Below, in pieces: positions 8,139-16,439 of a stretch of 44,955 nt of DNA. How positions within the stretch are numbered: the first letter of the stretch is position 1; each line of letters starts with the position of its first letter. The notes beneath the pieces are model-generated. The model did no database searches and was not told where the DNA came from. It worked only from the letters and a program-made list of their open reading frames with translations. The translations under genes were made by a program, and so were the position numbers. The stretch comes from an uncultured Brachyspira sp. (GTDB taxonomy: Bacteria; Spirochaetota; Brachyspiria; Brachyspirales; Brachyspiraceae). The stretch is taken from NCBI RefSeq assembly GCF_910578695.1, contig NZ_CAJTQJ010000014.1, positions 1 through 44,955 on the forward strand, written 5' to 3'.

Positions 8139-8432
8139 TTACTCCAAAGGCATAGAATCTATTATAGAACTAGCCAATGAATTTAGAACTTCTTCTCTTA
8201 AAGCACCGTCTTGCATATATAATTCTAATCTTTTTTTAGCTTCTGCAATTTTTTCTTCTCTTATATCAGGAGCATCTTTAATAATATTTACAAGTTTTTC
8301 ATTTTGCAAAGCTAATCTTGATTCATTAGAAATATCTATTCTATCTGAACCCATTTTAGAAACTTTTTCATTGTACTTAATATTAGATTTTTGCTGTATA
8401 TTTGATGTGCCGCCTATTTTATCAATTGTCAT
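8139..8432 (-). CDS. flgM: Anti-sigma-28 factor FlgM
   Basis: Small (97 residue) inhibitor of the flagellar sigma factor FliA. The N-terminus MTIDKIGGTSN, the disordered middle and the C-terminal DRIDISNESRLALQ ... DIREEKIAEAKKRLE ... LASSIIDSM follow the FlgM plan. I place the start at 8432: AAGGAG lies seven bases upstream, and the further upstream frame is only the end of rsmI read in another frame. The start lies inside rsmI, an 11-base overlap, so FlgM is probably made by translational coupling to rsmI, rather than next to flgN or flgK as in enteric bacteria. Confidence 0.82.
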   Translation of the reverse strand: MTIDKIGGTSNIQQKSNIKYNEKVSKMGSDRIDISNESRLALQNEKLVNIIKDAPDIREEKIAEAKKRLELYMQDGALREEVLNSLASSIIDSMPLE

Positions 8433-9270
8433 AATCTGACTCCTTACATAAATTATTTTCGGCATTAGCCCCGCATACTTTAGATTTTCTATTATCAATT
8501 ATGATACAAAATTCGCCTTTAGTTAGTATACTACCATCTATAAAAAAATCAAGGATATTTTTAGCCTCTGCCCTTATAATTTGCTCAAATTGTTTAGTTA
8601 ACTCTCTTCCGATAACAATATCCGTTTTTTCTCCGAATATGTTAACAATATCCTCTATGCATTCTTTCACTCTGTAAACTGACTCATATATCACTATTAT
8701 TGTTTTTTGATTATGATATAATTCCTTTAATTGATTTTTTCTTCTTCCTGATTTATTAGAAAGAAATCCTACAAATAAAGTATTTCCAGATATTCCTGAA
8801 ACTGAAAGCAAAGAAGTAAAAGCGGATATTCCTCCTACAGGAACTATTTTTATATTATTTTCTACGGCTATTTTTATTATGCTTACACCGGGGTCGCTTA
8901 TGCATGGAGTTCCTGCATCGCTTATAATTGCCGCTGATTTTCCTTTTAATACTTCGTTTATATATTCATTAATTCTGTATTCTGATGAATGACTATTGTA
9001 TGAAAAGAGTTTATTTTTTATATTATAAAAATTGAGAAGTTTTATAGCTACTCTTGTATCTTCTGCTAATATAAAATCTACATTTCTAAGTATTTTTAAT
9101 GCTCTTATAGTGATATCTTCCATATTTCCTATAGGAGTAGCCACAACATATATAATATGTTTTTCTACAGTATTTCTGCTGTTATCTCTATTTGTAATTT
9201 CTTCTATAAAATCTTCAAAATCTTCATCATTAATTTTTTCAGCATTATTAAGCTCTTCATCATTTTTCAT
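8422..9270 (-). CDS. rsmI: 16S rRNA (cytidine(1402)-2'-O)-methyltransferase
   Basis: Methylates the ribose of C1402 in the ribosomal decoding centre. Family signatures are clear: VVATPIGNMEDITIRAL (about 43-59), the AEDTR segment, SDAGTPCISDPG (SAM-binding region) and ALLSVSG-like FTSLLSVSGISG. It is 282 residues with an acidic N-terminal extension of about 38 residues (MKNDEELNN...) that most relatives lack; a later start is possible but no better ribosome site was noticed. It is transcribed with flgM downstream. Confidence 0.95.
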   Translation of the reverse strand: MKNDEELNNAEKINDEDFEDFIEEITNRDNSRNTVEKHIIYVVATPIGNMEDITIRALKILRNVDFILAEDTRVAIKLLNFYNIKNKLFSYNSHSSEYRINEYINEVLKGKSAAIISDAGTPCISDPGVSIIKIAVENNIKIVPVGGISAFTSLLSVSGISGNTLFVGFLSNKSGRRKNQLKELYHNQKTIIVIYESVYRVKECIEDIVNIFGEKTDIVIGRELTKQFEQIIRAEAKNILDFFIDGSILTKGEFCIIIDNRKSKVCGANAENNLCKESDYDN

Positions 9271-9381
9271 AATTTTTATTTTATTCCTTATTTTTTGTTT
9301 TATTTTATTTATTTAGAGATTATTTATTATTGATTATATATTAAAGTTTTTATTAATACAATAATATAAAAATAATAAAAA

Positions 9382-9397
9382 TGTTTCACATGAAACA
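9382..9397 (+). promoter_or_regulatory. parS: parS centromere site 1
   Basis: TGTTTCACATGAAACA, one base from the perfect ParB palindrome TGTTTCACGTGAAACA. It lies in non-coding DNA upstream of rsmI. ParB bound here would nucleate the partition complex and load SMC. parS sites cluster near the origin in most bacteria (established knowledge). Confidence 0.87.
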
Positions 9398-9638
9398 TTT
9401 AGTATATTTATAGTCATTTATATATGAAGGGCTTTTAAATATTTAATTAAATAAAAGCTATAGTTAATTATACTAGTTTCTTTAATAAAAATGGCAGTAA
9501 TTTTTATATATACAATATAGAGCTTAAATTTCTTAAAATTTAAGTATAAAAGCTGATAAATAATTTTAGTTTATCAGTAAAAACAATTGAAGCTGTTAAT
9601 AGTATATTTATATCTTGTAAGCTTAAGTATATTTTAAA
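9398..9638. other. AT-rich spacer between the two parS sites
   Basis: No ORF of note. Contains small hairpins, including CTGATAAA/TTTATCAG (around 9556-9580) and CTTAAATT/AATTTAAG (around 9523-9544). Nothing else recognised in the rest of 9271-9740. Confidence 0.5.
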
Positions 9639-9654
9639 TGTTTCATGTGAAACA
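9639..9654 (-). promoter_or_regulatory. parS: parS centromere site 2
   Basis: TGTTTCATGTGAAACA, the exact reverse complement of the first site, 241 bases away. Two near-consensus 16-mers in one intergenic gap of a very AT-rich genome cannot be chance. Confidence 0.87.
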
Positions 9655-9740
9655 TTTTTTATATTATATGATTATATCTGTTTTTAAATTTATTAATAAA
9701 TAAAACTTGTAAAATATATTAATTGGTATAAAATTATAAT

Positions 9741-10649
9741 ATGAAGCATAAAATTAAAATAAAATTAATAAAAAGAAAAGATATAATATTTTCTATTATA
9801 GTATCTTTTATACTTCATATATTTTTATTCAGCTTTATAAATACTTCTATAATGCAGGATGTTTTCGCTTATGAGAAAGCTAAAAAGGATGCAGAAGAAA
9901 AATCTGAAGAAAATAAATATATGTTTTTAGTTGAAACTCCTGAAATAGAAGAAGAAGAAAGTAATGAAGATACCCCGTTTGCATCTGATAAAACTTTAAG
10001 GTCTAAAGGACAGACAGATATAAAGCCGTCTAAAACTTTTTCAGATACTTCAGTTTTTTCTTTTTTGGGCGACGGAGCTAATAACCCTATAGTTGAAAGA
10101 AAACCTAGAGAATATATCAATCCTAATAATAATCAGCAGCAAATAGAAAAAAAAGAACTTGGAAATGAAGTATCAAGAGATAATGTTGAAACTTACAAGC
10201 CTAAAAATCCGGGTATGAAAGGCGATACTAAAATACCTGCATCTTTTGAAGAAGGTGCAGACAGAGCTGCAGTATTTTCAAGCGAAACAGGAAGCATTCA
10301 GTTAGGAACAAAGGCTCAGGAATATTTTTGGTATTTTTATGCTTTGGTTGGTTCTATAAGAGATTCTTGGTATTTAACTATTCCGAATCAGGCTCATTAT
10401 TTAGGGCTTATAAGAACCGATGAAGTAGAGGTTTTGCTTTCTATAGATGAAGAGGGAAATATAGAGTTTGAAAAGTTCTTAAAAAATTCTGCTAATGGAC
10501 AGACAAGTCTTGATAATTCATGCTCAAAGGCTATTGAGTATGCTAAAAAATTAAAGCCTCCTCCTCAAGGATTATGGAACGATTATGCGGAGAATGGTAA
10601 AATTTATATACCTTTTAAATTTATATATCAAAACTTTACTAGAGATTGA
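9741..10649 (+). CDS. TonB-like energy transducer
   Basis: 302 residues. A basic N-terminus and one membrane helix (about 17-38) anchor it. There follows a long charged linker rich in Glu and Pro, then a C-terminal TonB-type fold (about 205-300) with the pattern VEVLLSIDEEGNIEFEKFLKNS ... SLDNSCSKAIEYAKKLKPPPQGL. TonB proteins pass energy from an ExbB/ExbD motor in the inner membrane to outer-membrane transporters. No exbBD or receptor is nearby, so the partner is unknown. It lies just downstream of the parS pair. Confidence 0.75.
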   Translation: MKHKIKIKLIKRKDIIFSIIVSFILHIFLFSFINTSIMQDVFAYEKAKKDAEEKSEENKYMFLVETPEIEEEESNEDTPFASDKTLRSKGQTDIKPSKTFSDTSVFSFLGDGANNPIVERKPREYINPNNNQQQIEKKELGNEVSRDNVETYKPKNPGMKGDTKIPASFEEGADRAAVFSSETGSIQLGTKAQEYFWYFYALVGSIRDSWYLTIPNQAHYLGLIRTDEVEVLLSIDEEGNIEFEKFLKNSANGQTSLDNSCSKAIEYAKKLKPPPQGLWNDYAENGKIYIPFKFIYQNFTRD

Positions 10650-10686
10650 TTTGTTTTTTAAAATTTAAAAAGTTATATGTAATTTA

Positions 10687-10714
10687 TTGATATTTATTTT
10701 ATTTTTTATATAAT
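10687..10714 (+). promoter_or_regulatory. Promoter of the small ORF/ImmA cassette
   Basis: TTGATA (10687-10692), 16-base spacer, TATAAT (10709-10714). The first ATG (10724) falls about where transcription would begin, suggesting a leaderless or near-leaderless message. Confidence 0.65.
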
Positions 10715-10723
10715 AAATTAATC

Positions 10724-10864
10724 ATGTTAGAGGATAAATTAAAAAAATTTAATTTAAATGTAAATGATATTAATATTTATTTTAATAAATATAATGATTA
10801 TTTGAATACTAAGTTTTTTAATATATTACTATCATTTTTAAATTTTTCTTATAAGGTGTTTTAA
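10724..10864 (+). CDS. Small ORF of 46 residues, unknown
   Basis: Reads MLEDKLKKFNLNVNDI ... FLNFSYKVF and stops at 10862-10864. No family recognised. It has no Shine-Dalgarno sequence, but its ATG sits ten bases after a consensus -10, so a leaderless transcript would start on it. It precedes the 154-residue gene by 14 bases. It could be a small antitoxin or regulator, or just a 5' leader peptide. Evidence is promoter placement only. Confidence 0.35.
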   Translation: MLEDKLKKFNLNVNDINIYFNKYNDYLNTKFFNILLSFLNFSYKVF

Positions 10865-10878
10865 AAATAAAAAATGAT

Positions 10879-11343
10879 ATGTATCTATTAATTTGTAATA
10901 AGAATAATGAATATGCAGCTATAAAAATTAATGTAGATAATATATCTGAATCAATTTTTTATAATGTAAATATTTATTCTAATAATAATAAATATAAACT
11001 TAAACATACTGAAGATAAAATTAAAGATCATGGTATATATAATATAGAAAATGTTGTAAATAATTTATTTGGAAATATTAGAGATGTAAAACTGGAAGAA
11101 AGAAGTAAGAATAAAAATAAATTTTTTCAAAATTACTTATTAGTTTATTTGCCTATAGATTATATTGAAAATAATATTTGCTATACTTATGAATCTAATA
11201 AGCTTAAATTTAGAGCTAAATATAAAGTACCTTTAAACTTATCATATAATGGTGTAGATGATAAAAATCATTTAATAGAATTTTATATACCTACTATTCA
11301 CCCTATTTCCAAAGATGATAAAAAAGACTTTATAATTTGTTAG
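10879..11343 (+). CDS. Hypothetical protein next to ImmA/IrrE peptidase
   Basis: 154 residues, no signal peptide, no membrane helix, no recognised domain. Composition is Asn/Lys/Ile-rich like the host. The predicted pattern is largely beta strand: YLLICNKNNEYAAIKI at the start and LRFRAKYKVPLNLSY-like stretches later. It stops 10 bases before the start of the metallopeptidase gene, whose AGGAG ribosome site lies directly after the stop, so the two are one operon. A substrate or partner of the peptidase is the simplest guess, but this is inference. Confidence 0.6.
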   Translation: MYLLICNKNNEYAAIKINVDNISESIFYNVNIYSNNNKYKLKHTEDKIKDHGIYNIENVVNNLFGNIRDVKLEERSKNKNKFFQNYLLVYLPIDYIENNICYTYESNKLKFRAKYKVPLNLSYNGVDDKNHLIEFYIPTIHPISKDDKKDFIIC

Positions 11344-11353
11344 GAGTTTGATT

Positions 11354-12253
11354 ATGAAAAGTGTATCAGGACTATTTTATTTTAAAGATAAAATAAAAAA
11401 AATTATTGATAATAATATATGTATAGCTCCTCCTTCATTTAGAGTAGATAAAGAATCATTTAAAAAAAATAATAATATACCAGATATAGATGATAAAAAT
11501 ATATTTAGTATTGATGATATTGAAATTTCTTACTTTAATGATTTGAAAAAAGAAGTTAATGAAATCAAATCTAAATTAGATTTAGAAAGTTTCAATTCAT
11601 TTAAAAAAAAATATACATCTATTCCTTATAAAAAATCACAATTAATAATTAAGGCTAATAATATAAAAAAAGATAATCCTAATTTTTTAAATAACATAAC
11701 AAAATTTCTTTATGATAATGGTATAATTTTAATAGTTAAAGATAAAGATGAAAAATTTAAATATGTTGATGGATTTGCATGTTTTTTGGGCGGGTATCCA
11801 ATCATTGTTGTATATAAACCAAAATTAAAAAAGGATTATAGGAGGGTATTTTTTACTATAGCACATGAAATATATCATTTGATATATAGATATACAGAAA
11901 ACGAAAAGGATGCAGACTTTTTTGCTGGTGCTATGCTTCTCACAAAAGAGGATATATTTTCTGTTTTAAAAGAATTTGATTATGATATTTTTAAAACTAA
12001 TGATATAGCAGATATATCAATATTTCTAAAAAATAGTGATGATTTAAAGAAAGTTATATTTGAAAAAGTGTATAAAAAATGGAATGTTTCTATGAGAGTT
12101 ATTTTAAAGTCTTTAATAAATTATAAATTCATAATTGGTACAGAAATGGAAAATGAATATCTTATAGATAATCTTAAATTAAAATTAGACAATAATGAAT
12201 TCAATGCTGATCAAATAAATATTCTATCAACAAAAGAATTTTTACATATATAA
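11354..12253 (+). CDS. ImmA/IrrE-family zinc metallopeptidase
   Basis: 299 residues. The central FFTIAHEIYHLIYR holds the HExxH zinc motif (H171, E172, H175), and ENEKDADFFAGAMLL supplies the third ligand (E184) in the family's ExxAxxFA pattern. About 160 residues precede the catalytic domain and look unlike the usual XRE helix-turn-helix. Relatives cleave repressors or antitoxins to induce mobile elements or stress genes (known for ImmA and IrrE); the target here is unknown. I use ATG 11354: AGGAG at 11342-11346 gives a seven-base spacing, whereas TTG 11348 would be too close. Confidence 0.82.
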   Translation: MKSVSGLFYFKDKIKKIIDNNICIAPPSFRVDKESFKKNNNIPDIDDKNIFSIDDIEISYFNDLKKEVNEIKSKLDLESFNSFKKKYTSIPYKKSQLIIKANNIKKDNPNFLNNITKFLYDNGIILIVKDKDEKFKYVDGFACFLGGYPIIVVYKPKLKKDYRRVFFTIAHEIYHLIYRYTENEKDADFFAGAMLLTKEDIFSVLKEFDYDIFKTNDIADISIFLKNSDDLKKVIFEKVYKKWNVSMRVILKSLINYKFIIGTEMENEYLIDNLKLKLDNNEFNADQINILSTKEFLHI

Positions 12254-12293
12254 ATTCTTAAATATTTTTATTATTTAAGTTTAAAAAAATAAA

Positions 12294-12325
12294 AAGCCTG
12301 CACTTGATTGAAAGTACAGGCTGCA
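12294..12325. terminator. Bidirectional terminator
   Basis: AGCCTGCACT and AGTACAGGCT arms (one mismatch) around an eight-base loop, between the ImmA cassette and the convergent symporter gene. Confidence 0.75.
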
Positions 12326-12346
12326 TTTTAATTAAATAATTATCAG

Positions 12347-13756
12347 TTAATTTTTATTATCCCATTGAGTTACAGCATCATCTGTTTTTAACTCTTCAAT
12401 AGAATCTTTATAGAAAATAGGTTCTTTATGTTCTTTTAATTTATTTATATAATCTTTAGAAAGAAGTACAACAGGCTTGCTTAGTATAACCATAATTATA
12501 ATATTTAATAAAGCCATAAAACCCATAAACATATCGCCAGCTCCCCATATTGTTTTAAACTCAGCCAATGAACCTGCAAATACCATAGCTATAGTCATAA
12601 ACCCTACTATCAAATAAGATAAAAAATTATCCATTACAGCAGCGGCACCTGTTTTTATATAAAAGAAATTTCCTAATATTGAGCTGTATGAGAAAAACAA
12701 TATGCATATAGTAATAAATACAGAGCCGAAACCTCCTAAATGCGATTCCATAGCATATTGAAATAAATTAATGCCCTCTATATTTTTTATTTCTTTCATA
12801 GCCTCAGGAGATAATAGAAGTATAAATCCTGAAATAGAACATATTAATATAGTATCTGTAAATACAGAGAACATCTGTATAAATCCCTGTTTGCAAGGAT
12901 GAGAAGTATGAGCAGCAGCTGCGGCATGAGGGGCGCCTCCCATACCTGCCTCATTTGAAAATAAGCCTCTTTTTAATCCGTTAGAAATTGTTATTCCTAT
13001 AAGTCCTCCGAAAACTGCACTAGGCTTGAAAGCCTGCACAAATATATTTTGAAATACTGAAGGCACTGAATTTATATTAGTGAAAAATATAAAAAGTCCT
13101 ATCAATATATAAGGTACTGCCATAATAGGAACTATAAATACGCATACATTAGTTATAGCTTCTCTTTTTTTATTGAATAGTATTATACCTGTAATTATTG
13201 TAAGAATCATAGCTGTTATAATAACAGGTATATTATATTTAGATAATGCATTTGATATAGTATTAGCCTGAATTCCATTGAATGTAGTATAAGTAAATAT
13301 CATACTTAATGCAAATAATATTGCCAGTATAGGTTTTTTTAATTTGCTTTTTATATAGAAAGATGCCCCTCCTATAAATTTACCTTGAGAATCTTTTTCT
13401 TTATAGAGCTGAGCCAATGTACTTTCTGAAAAAGCTAAGCTTCCTCCCAAAACAGCCATAAGCCACATCCAAAATAAAGCACCAGGTCCTCCTGCAGAAA
13501 CTGCCCCCATAACACCTGTAATATTTCCTGTGCCAACCCTTGAAGCAGTGCTTATACAAAAACTTACGAATCCTGAAACTCCGTCTCCTTTTTCGTGCTT
13601 TGAGAATAAAAGTTTTAAAGCATGTATTGAATATGATATTTGTATACCTCTTAATCTTATTGTAAAGAAAATAGATATTACTAAGAATACAGCAAGAAGT
13701 AAATAACCATACATTATATTATTTGTATTTGTTATTATATTATTAATAATTTTCAT
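12347..13756 (-). CDS. Alanine/glycine:cation symporter (AGCS family)
   Basis: 469 residues with about ten to eleven membrane helices. The family region FCISTASRVGTGNITGVMGA and the later NGLKRGLFSNEAGMGGAPHAAAAA (quoted in parts, residues about 66-85 and 259-282) are diagnostic for sodium:alanine symporters. It imports alanine or glycine with Na+ across the inner membrane. Complete length, ATG preceded by AAGGATAAT. It stands alone between a convergent operon and an exported TPR protein on the same strand. Confidence 0.92.
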   Translation of the reverse strand: MKIINNIITNTNNIMYGYLLLAVFLVISIFFTIRLRGIQISYSIHALKLLFSKHEKGDGVSGFVSFCISTASRVGTGNITGVMGAVSAGGPGALFWMWLMAVLGGSLAFSESTLAQLYKEKDSQGKFIGGASFYIKSKLKKPILAILFALSMIFTYTTFNGIQANTISNALSKYNIPVIITAMILTIITGIILFNKKREAITNVCVFIVPIMAVPYILIGLFIFFTNINSVPSVFQNIFVQAFKPSAVFGGLIGITISNGLKRGLFSNEAGMGGAPHAAAAAHTSHPCKQGFIQMFSVFTDTILICSISGFILLLSPEAMKEIKNIEGINLFQYAMESHLGGFGSVFITICILFFSYSSILGNFFYIKTGAAAVMDNFLSYLIVGFMTIAMVFAGSLAEFKTIWGAGDMFMGFMALLNIIIMVILSKPVVLLSKDYINKLKEHKEPIFYKDSIEELKTDDAVTQWDNKN

Positions 13757-13824
13757 TTATTATCCTTATTTTTAAGATTTTGATTATTATATAATAAATA
13801 TATATTTTTTGATATATACTTTTT

Positions 13825-15012
13825 TTATTTTAAAGAATCTAACTTTTTTATTACTTCGCTTTTTTTCTTCATATATCTGTCATATAGCACAGGATTTTGT
13901 TTTTTATTATTTATTATATAAAGATTATAATTAATAGTTTCAAGAAGTTTGCTGTAATAAATCTGAGAATTATATTTATCTCCCAAATTATAATATATTT
14001 CAGATAATTCTTCTAAAGCCTCATCATCATTTTTATTTATATCTATAATTTTTTTTAAATATTCTATTACAATATTTCCGTTTTTATTCATATCTCTTTT
14101 TAATATATAAACAGCATCTTTTATCATATCTGCATCTTTATCATAAACTTCTACAGCTTTATTATAATAAAATGAAGCATTGTCATAATCATTTTTAAGC
14201 AAATAGCTTTTAGCCGATTTTTCATAGTATATATAATTATAGTTTTTTGATTTTGCTGCATTAAGATAATTTTCTATTGCTTTTTCTATATCATCTAAAG
14301 AAACATTAACTTTATATTTGCTGTAGTAAAAATCGCCTAAAACTTGCATATAATAATGATTATCTTTATTAAGATATTTTATTGTATTATCAGCTATTAT
14401 TTTAATATCATCAATGGCGGTATTATCTCCTATTTTCATTAAATATTCTAAATAATCCATATTGAAGTATATATTATCTTTATAAAAATTAAAGAAATAT
14501 TTATAAATGTCTGAATCATTTATATCATTTATTTTTCTGCTGTAATATCCTATAAGAGAAATATATTCATTTTCTTTTATTTTATTATATTCTTTATTTT
14601 TGGAATATGAGTAAATATGTTTTAAAACTTCATTTATAGTTTCAAATAATTTTTCTTCTTGTTTACAGAATATATTTTCTTCAAACCATTCATTAGGTTT
14701 TTCTCTATTATATAGAATATAATTAAATATAAATCCTTCTCTATATTTATTTATTTTATATAATACAGATATATCAGCATTATTATTAATAGTAAGTTCT
14801 TTTATTTTTGATTTTACTTTTTTATAATCATATATTTTATCTTTAGGTATTATATGAAAGCTGGAATATAAAAATAAATTTTTTATTATTAAGTCATAAG
14901 CAGCATATACAGGATAATTATCATTAAAATCAGTTTTAAAAATAATAATTTTTTTCTGAGCAAATGATATGCTTTCAAGAATAAAAAATATAATAATCAG
15001 TCTTTTTATCAT
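13825..15012 (-). CDS. Exported protein with TPR-like repeats
   Basis: 395 residues. A hydrophobic signal sequence (1-18, ending SFAQ) is followed by an N-terminal domain of about 130 residues without a match, then helical repeats from about 190 to 370 with the TPR spacing, for example KSYLLKNDYDNASFYYNKAVEVYD and ALEELSEIYYNLGDKYNSQIYYSKLLE (positions about 268-292 and 334-361). Probably a periplasmic scaffold. No neighbour hints at its role. Confidence 0.72.
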   Translation of the reverse strand: MIKRLIIIFFILESISFAQKKIIIFKTDFNDNYPVYAAYDLIIKNLFLYSSFHIIPKDKIYDYKKVKSKIKELTINNNADISVLYKINKYREGFIFNYILYNREKPNEWFEENIFCKQEEKLFETINEVLKHIYSYSKNKEYNKIKENEYISLIGYYSRKINDINDSDIYKYFFNFYKDNIYFNMDYLEYLMKIGDNTAIDDIKIIADNTIKYLNKDNHYYMQVLGDFYYSKYKVNVSLDDIEKAIENYLNAAKSKNYNYIYYEKSAKSYLLKNDYDNASFYYNKAVEVYDKDADMIKDAVYILKRDMNKNGNIVIEYLKKIIDINKNDDEALEELSEIYYNLGDKYNSQIYYSKLLETINYNLYIINNKKQNPVLYDRYMKKKSEVIKKLDSLK

Positions 15013-15117
15013 ATTAAAAAATATACAATATAAATATTAAAAAATCTATACTTGTATTTTATTTTATAACATTATATTATATTTTCTATCATTTATACTA
15101 TTAGGAGATTATATGAT

Positions 15118-15954
15118 ATGCCGAATATTTTAGACGGAAGGGAGCTTTCAAAAAAAATAAAAGAGAGAATCAAAAAAGAAATAGAACTTTTTGAAAGAAA
15201 GCCCAGAATAGATTTTTTATATTTTGAAGATGATAAGTCTACAGAAGTTTATTTCACAAGGGCAAAGAAGCAGGCAGAAAGTATTGGCATAATAGGTTCT
15301 CTTCATAATCTCCCTATTAATACATCAGAAAAAGATTTTTTAACTTTAATAGAATATTTAAATAATGAAAAAGAAACGAGCGGAATAATGATTCAAATGC
15401 CTCTTCCTAAACATATAAATAAAAAAAATGTTTATGAAACTATTTCGCCGAAAAAAGATGTTGATTCTATATCTCATATTAATTTAGGAAAAATATTTAT
15501 AGGCAGCAGTAATTTAGCACCCTGCACTGCTAAAAGTGCTTTTGCTTTAATAGAAGAATCAGGCATACAAATAGAAGGTTCTAATGCTGTTGTAGTCGGA
15601 AGAAGCGAGATAGTAGGCAAGCCTTTAGCACATCTGCTTTTACAAAAGTCTGCTACTGTAACTATAGCACATTCAAAGACAAAGAATTTAAAAGATATTT
15701 GCAGGAATGCTGATATATTATGCGTATCTATAGGGCAGTCTGAATTTATTACAGGTGAGTATATAAAAGAAGGGGCTGTTGTTATAGATATAGGCATAAA
15801 TGTATTAGATGACGGTTCTTTAAAAGGAGATGTAAATTTTGAAGAGGCTTCAAAGGCTGCTTCTTATATTACTCCTGTGCCTAATGGCGTAGGAAGTGTA
15901 ACGGTTGCTATACTTTTTGAAAATTTGATTTACCTGCATAAAAATTTGCATTAA
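15118..15954 (+). CDS. folD: Methylenetetrahydrofolate dehydrogenase/cyclohydrolase FolD
   Basis: 278 residues; interconverts methylene-, methenyl- and formyl-tetrahydrofolate. Recognised by GIMIQMPLP, KKDVDSISHINLGK, the GRSEIVGKPLAHLL nucleotide-binding segment and YITPVPNGVGSVTVA near the end. Odd point: the catalytic lysine of the YxxxK motif (K56 in E. coli) is Ala here. The segment reads Y45-F-T-R-A49-K50, so Lys is one place later. Cyclohydrolase activity may be altered. AGGAG precedes the start. Two EamA-type transporters follow in the same direction. Confidence 0.93.
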   Translation: MPNILDGRELSKKIKERIKKEIELFERKPRIDFLYFEDDKSTEVYFTRAKKQAESIGIIGSLHNLPINTSEKDFLTLIEYLNNEKETSGIMIQMPLPKHINKKNVYETISPKKDVDSISHINLGKIFIGSSNLAPCTAKSAFALIEESGIQIEGSNAVVVGRSEIVGKPLAHLLLQKSATVTIAHSKTKNLKDICRNADILCVSIGQSEFITGEYIKEGAVVIDIGINVLDDGSLKGDVNFEEASKAASYITPVPNGVGSVTVAILFENLIYLHKNLH

Positions 15955-15973
15955 TTAAAAATAGGATTTTTCT

Positions 15974-16408
15974 ATGGAAATTATTTTTGCATTATTATCA
16001 TCAGTATTTGCATCTCTTACTGCTATACTTATAAAAATAGGTTTGGCAGGCATAAATTCAAATTTGGCAACAGCAATAAGAACTATTATTATACTAATAA
16101 TGTCTTGGATTATAGTTTTTTATACTAATTCTATAAACTCTGTAAATACATTAGAAACTATAAAAAATCTTAGTTTAAAAACTATTATTTTTATAGTATT
16201 ATCAGGCTTTGCTACAGGTTTATCTTGGCTTTTTTATTTTAAAGCTCTGCAGATAGGAAATGTCAATAAAGTTGTAGTTATAGATAAGCTTTCAATAGTT
16301 TTTACTATAATATTAGCTGCAGTATTTTTAAATGAAACTTTAAATATAAAAATTATTATAGGAGTATTATTAATAGCAGCAGGAACTTTAATAATTACTT
16401 TTCAGTAA
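15974..16408 (+). CDS. EamA-family half-size membrane transporter
   Basis: 144 residues, five hydrophobic helices, equal to one EamA repeat. The C-terminal LNETLNIKIIIGVLLIAAGTLIIT is typical. Drug/metabolite transporter superfamily; half-size members work as dimers. It starts 19 bases after folD and probably shares its transcript. Substrate unknown. Confidence 0.82.
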   Translation: MEIIFALLSSVFASLTAILIKIGLAGINSNLATAIRTIIILIMSWIIVFYTNSINSVNTLETIKNLSLKTIIFIVLSGFATGLSWLFYFKALQIGNVNKVVVIDKLSIVFTIILAAVFLNETLNIKIIIGVLLIAAGTLIITFQ

Positions 16409-16439
16409 TAACAGCATAATAATATAATAATAAAACAAT

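Noticed and set aside
8116..8439. Plus-strand ORF of 107 codons
   Set aside because: Antisense shadow of flgM, which matches a known family and has a good start.
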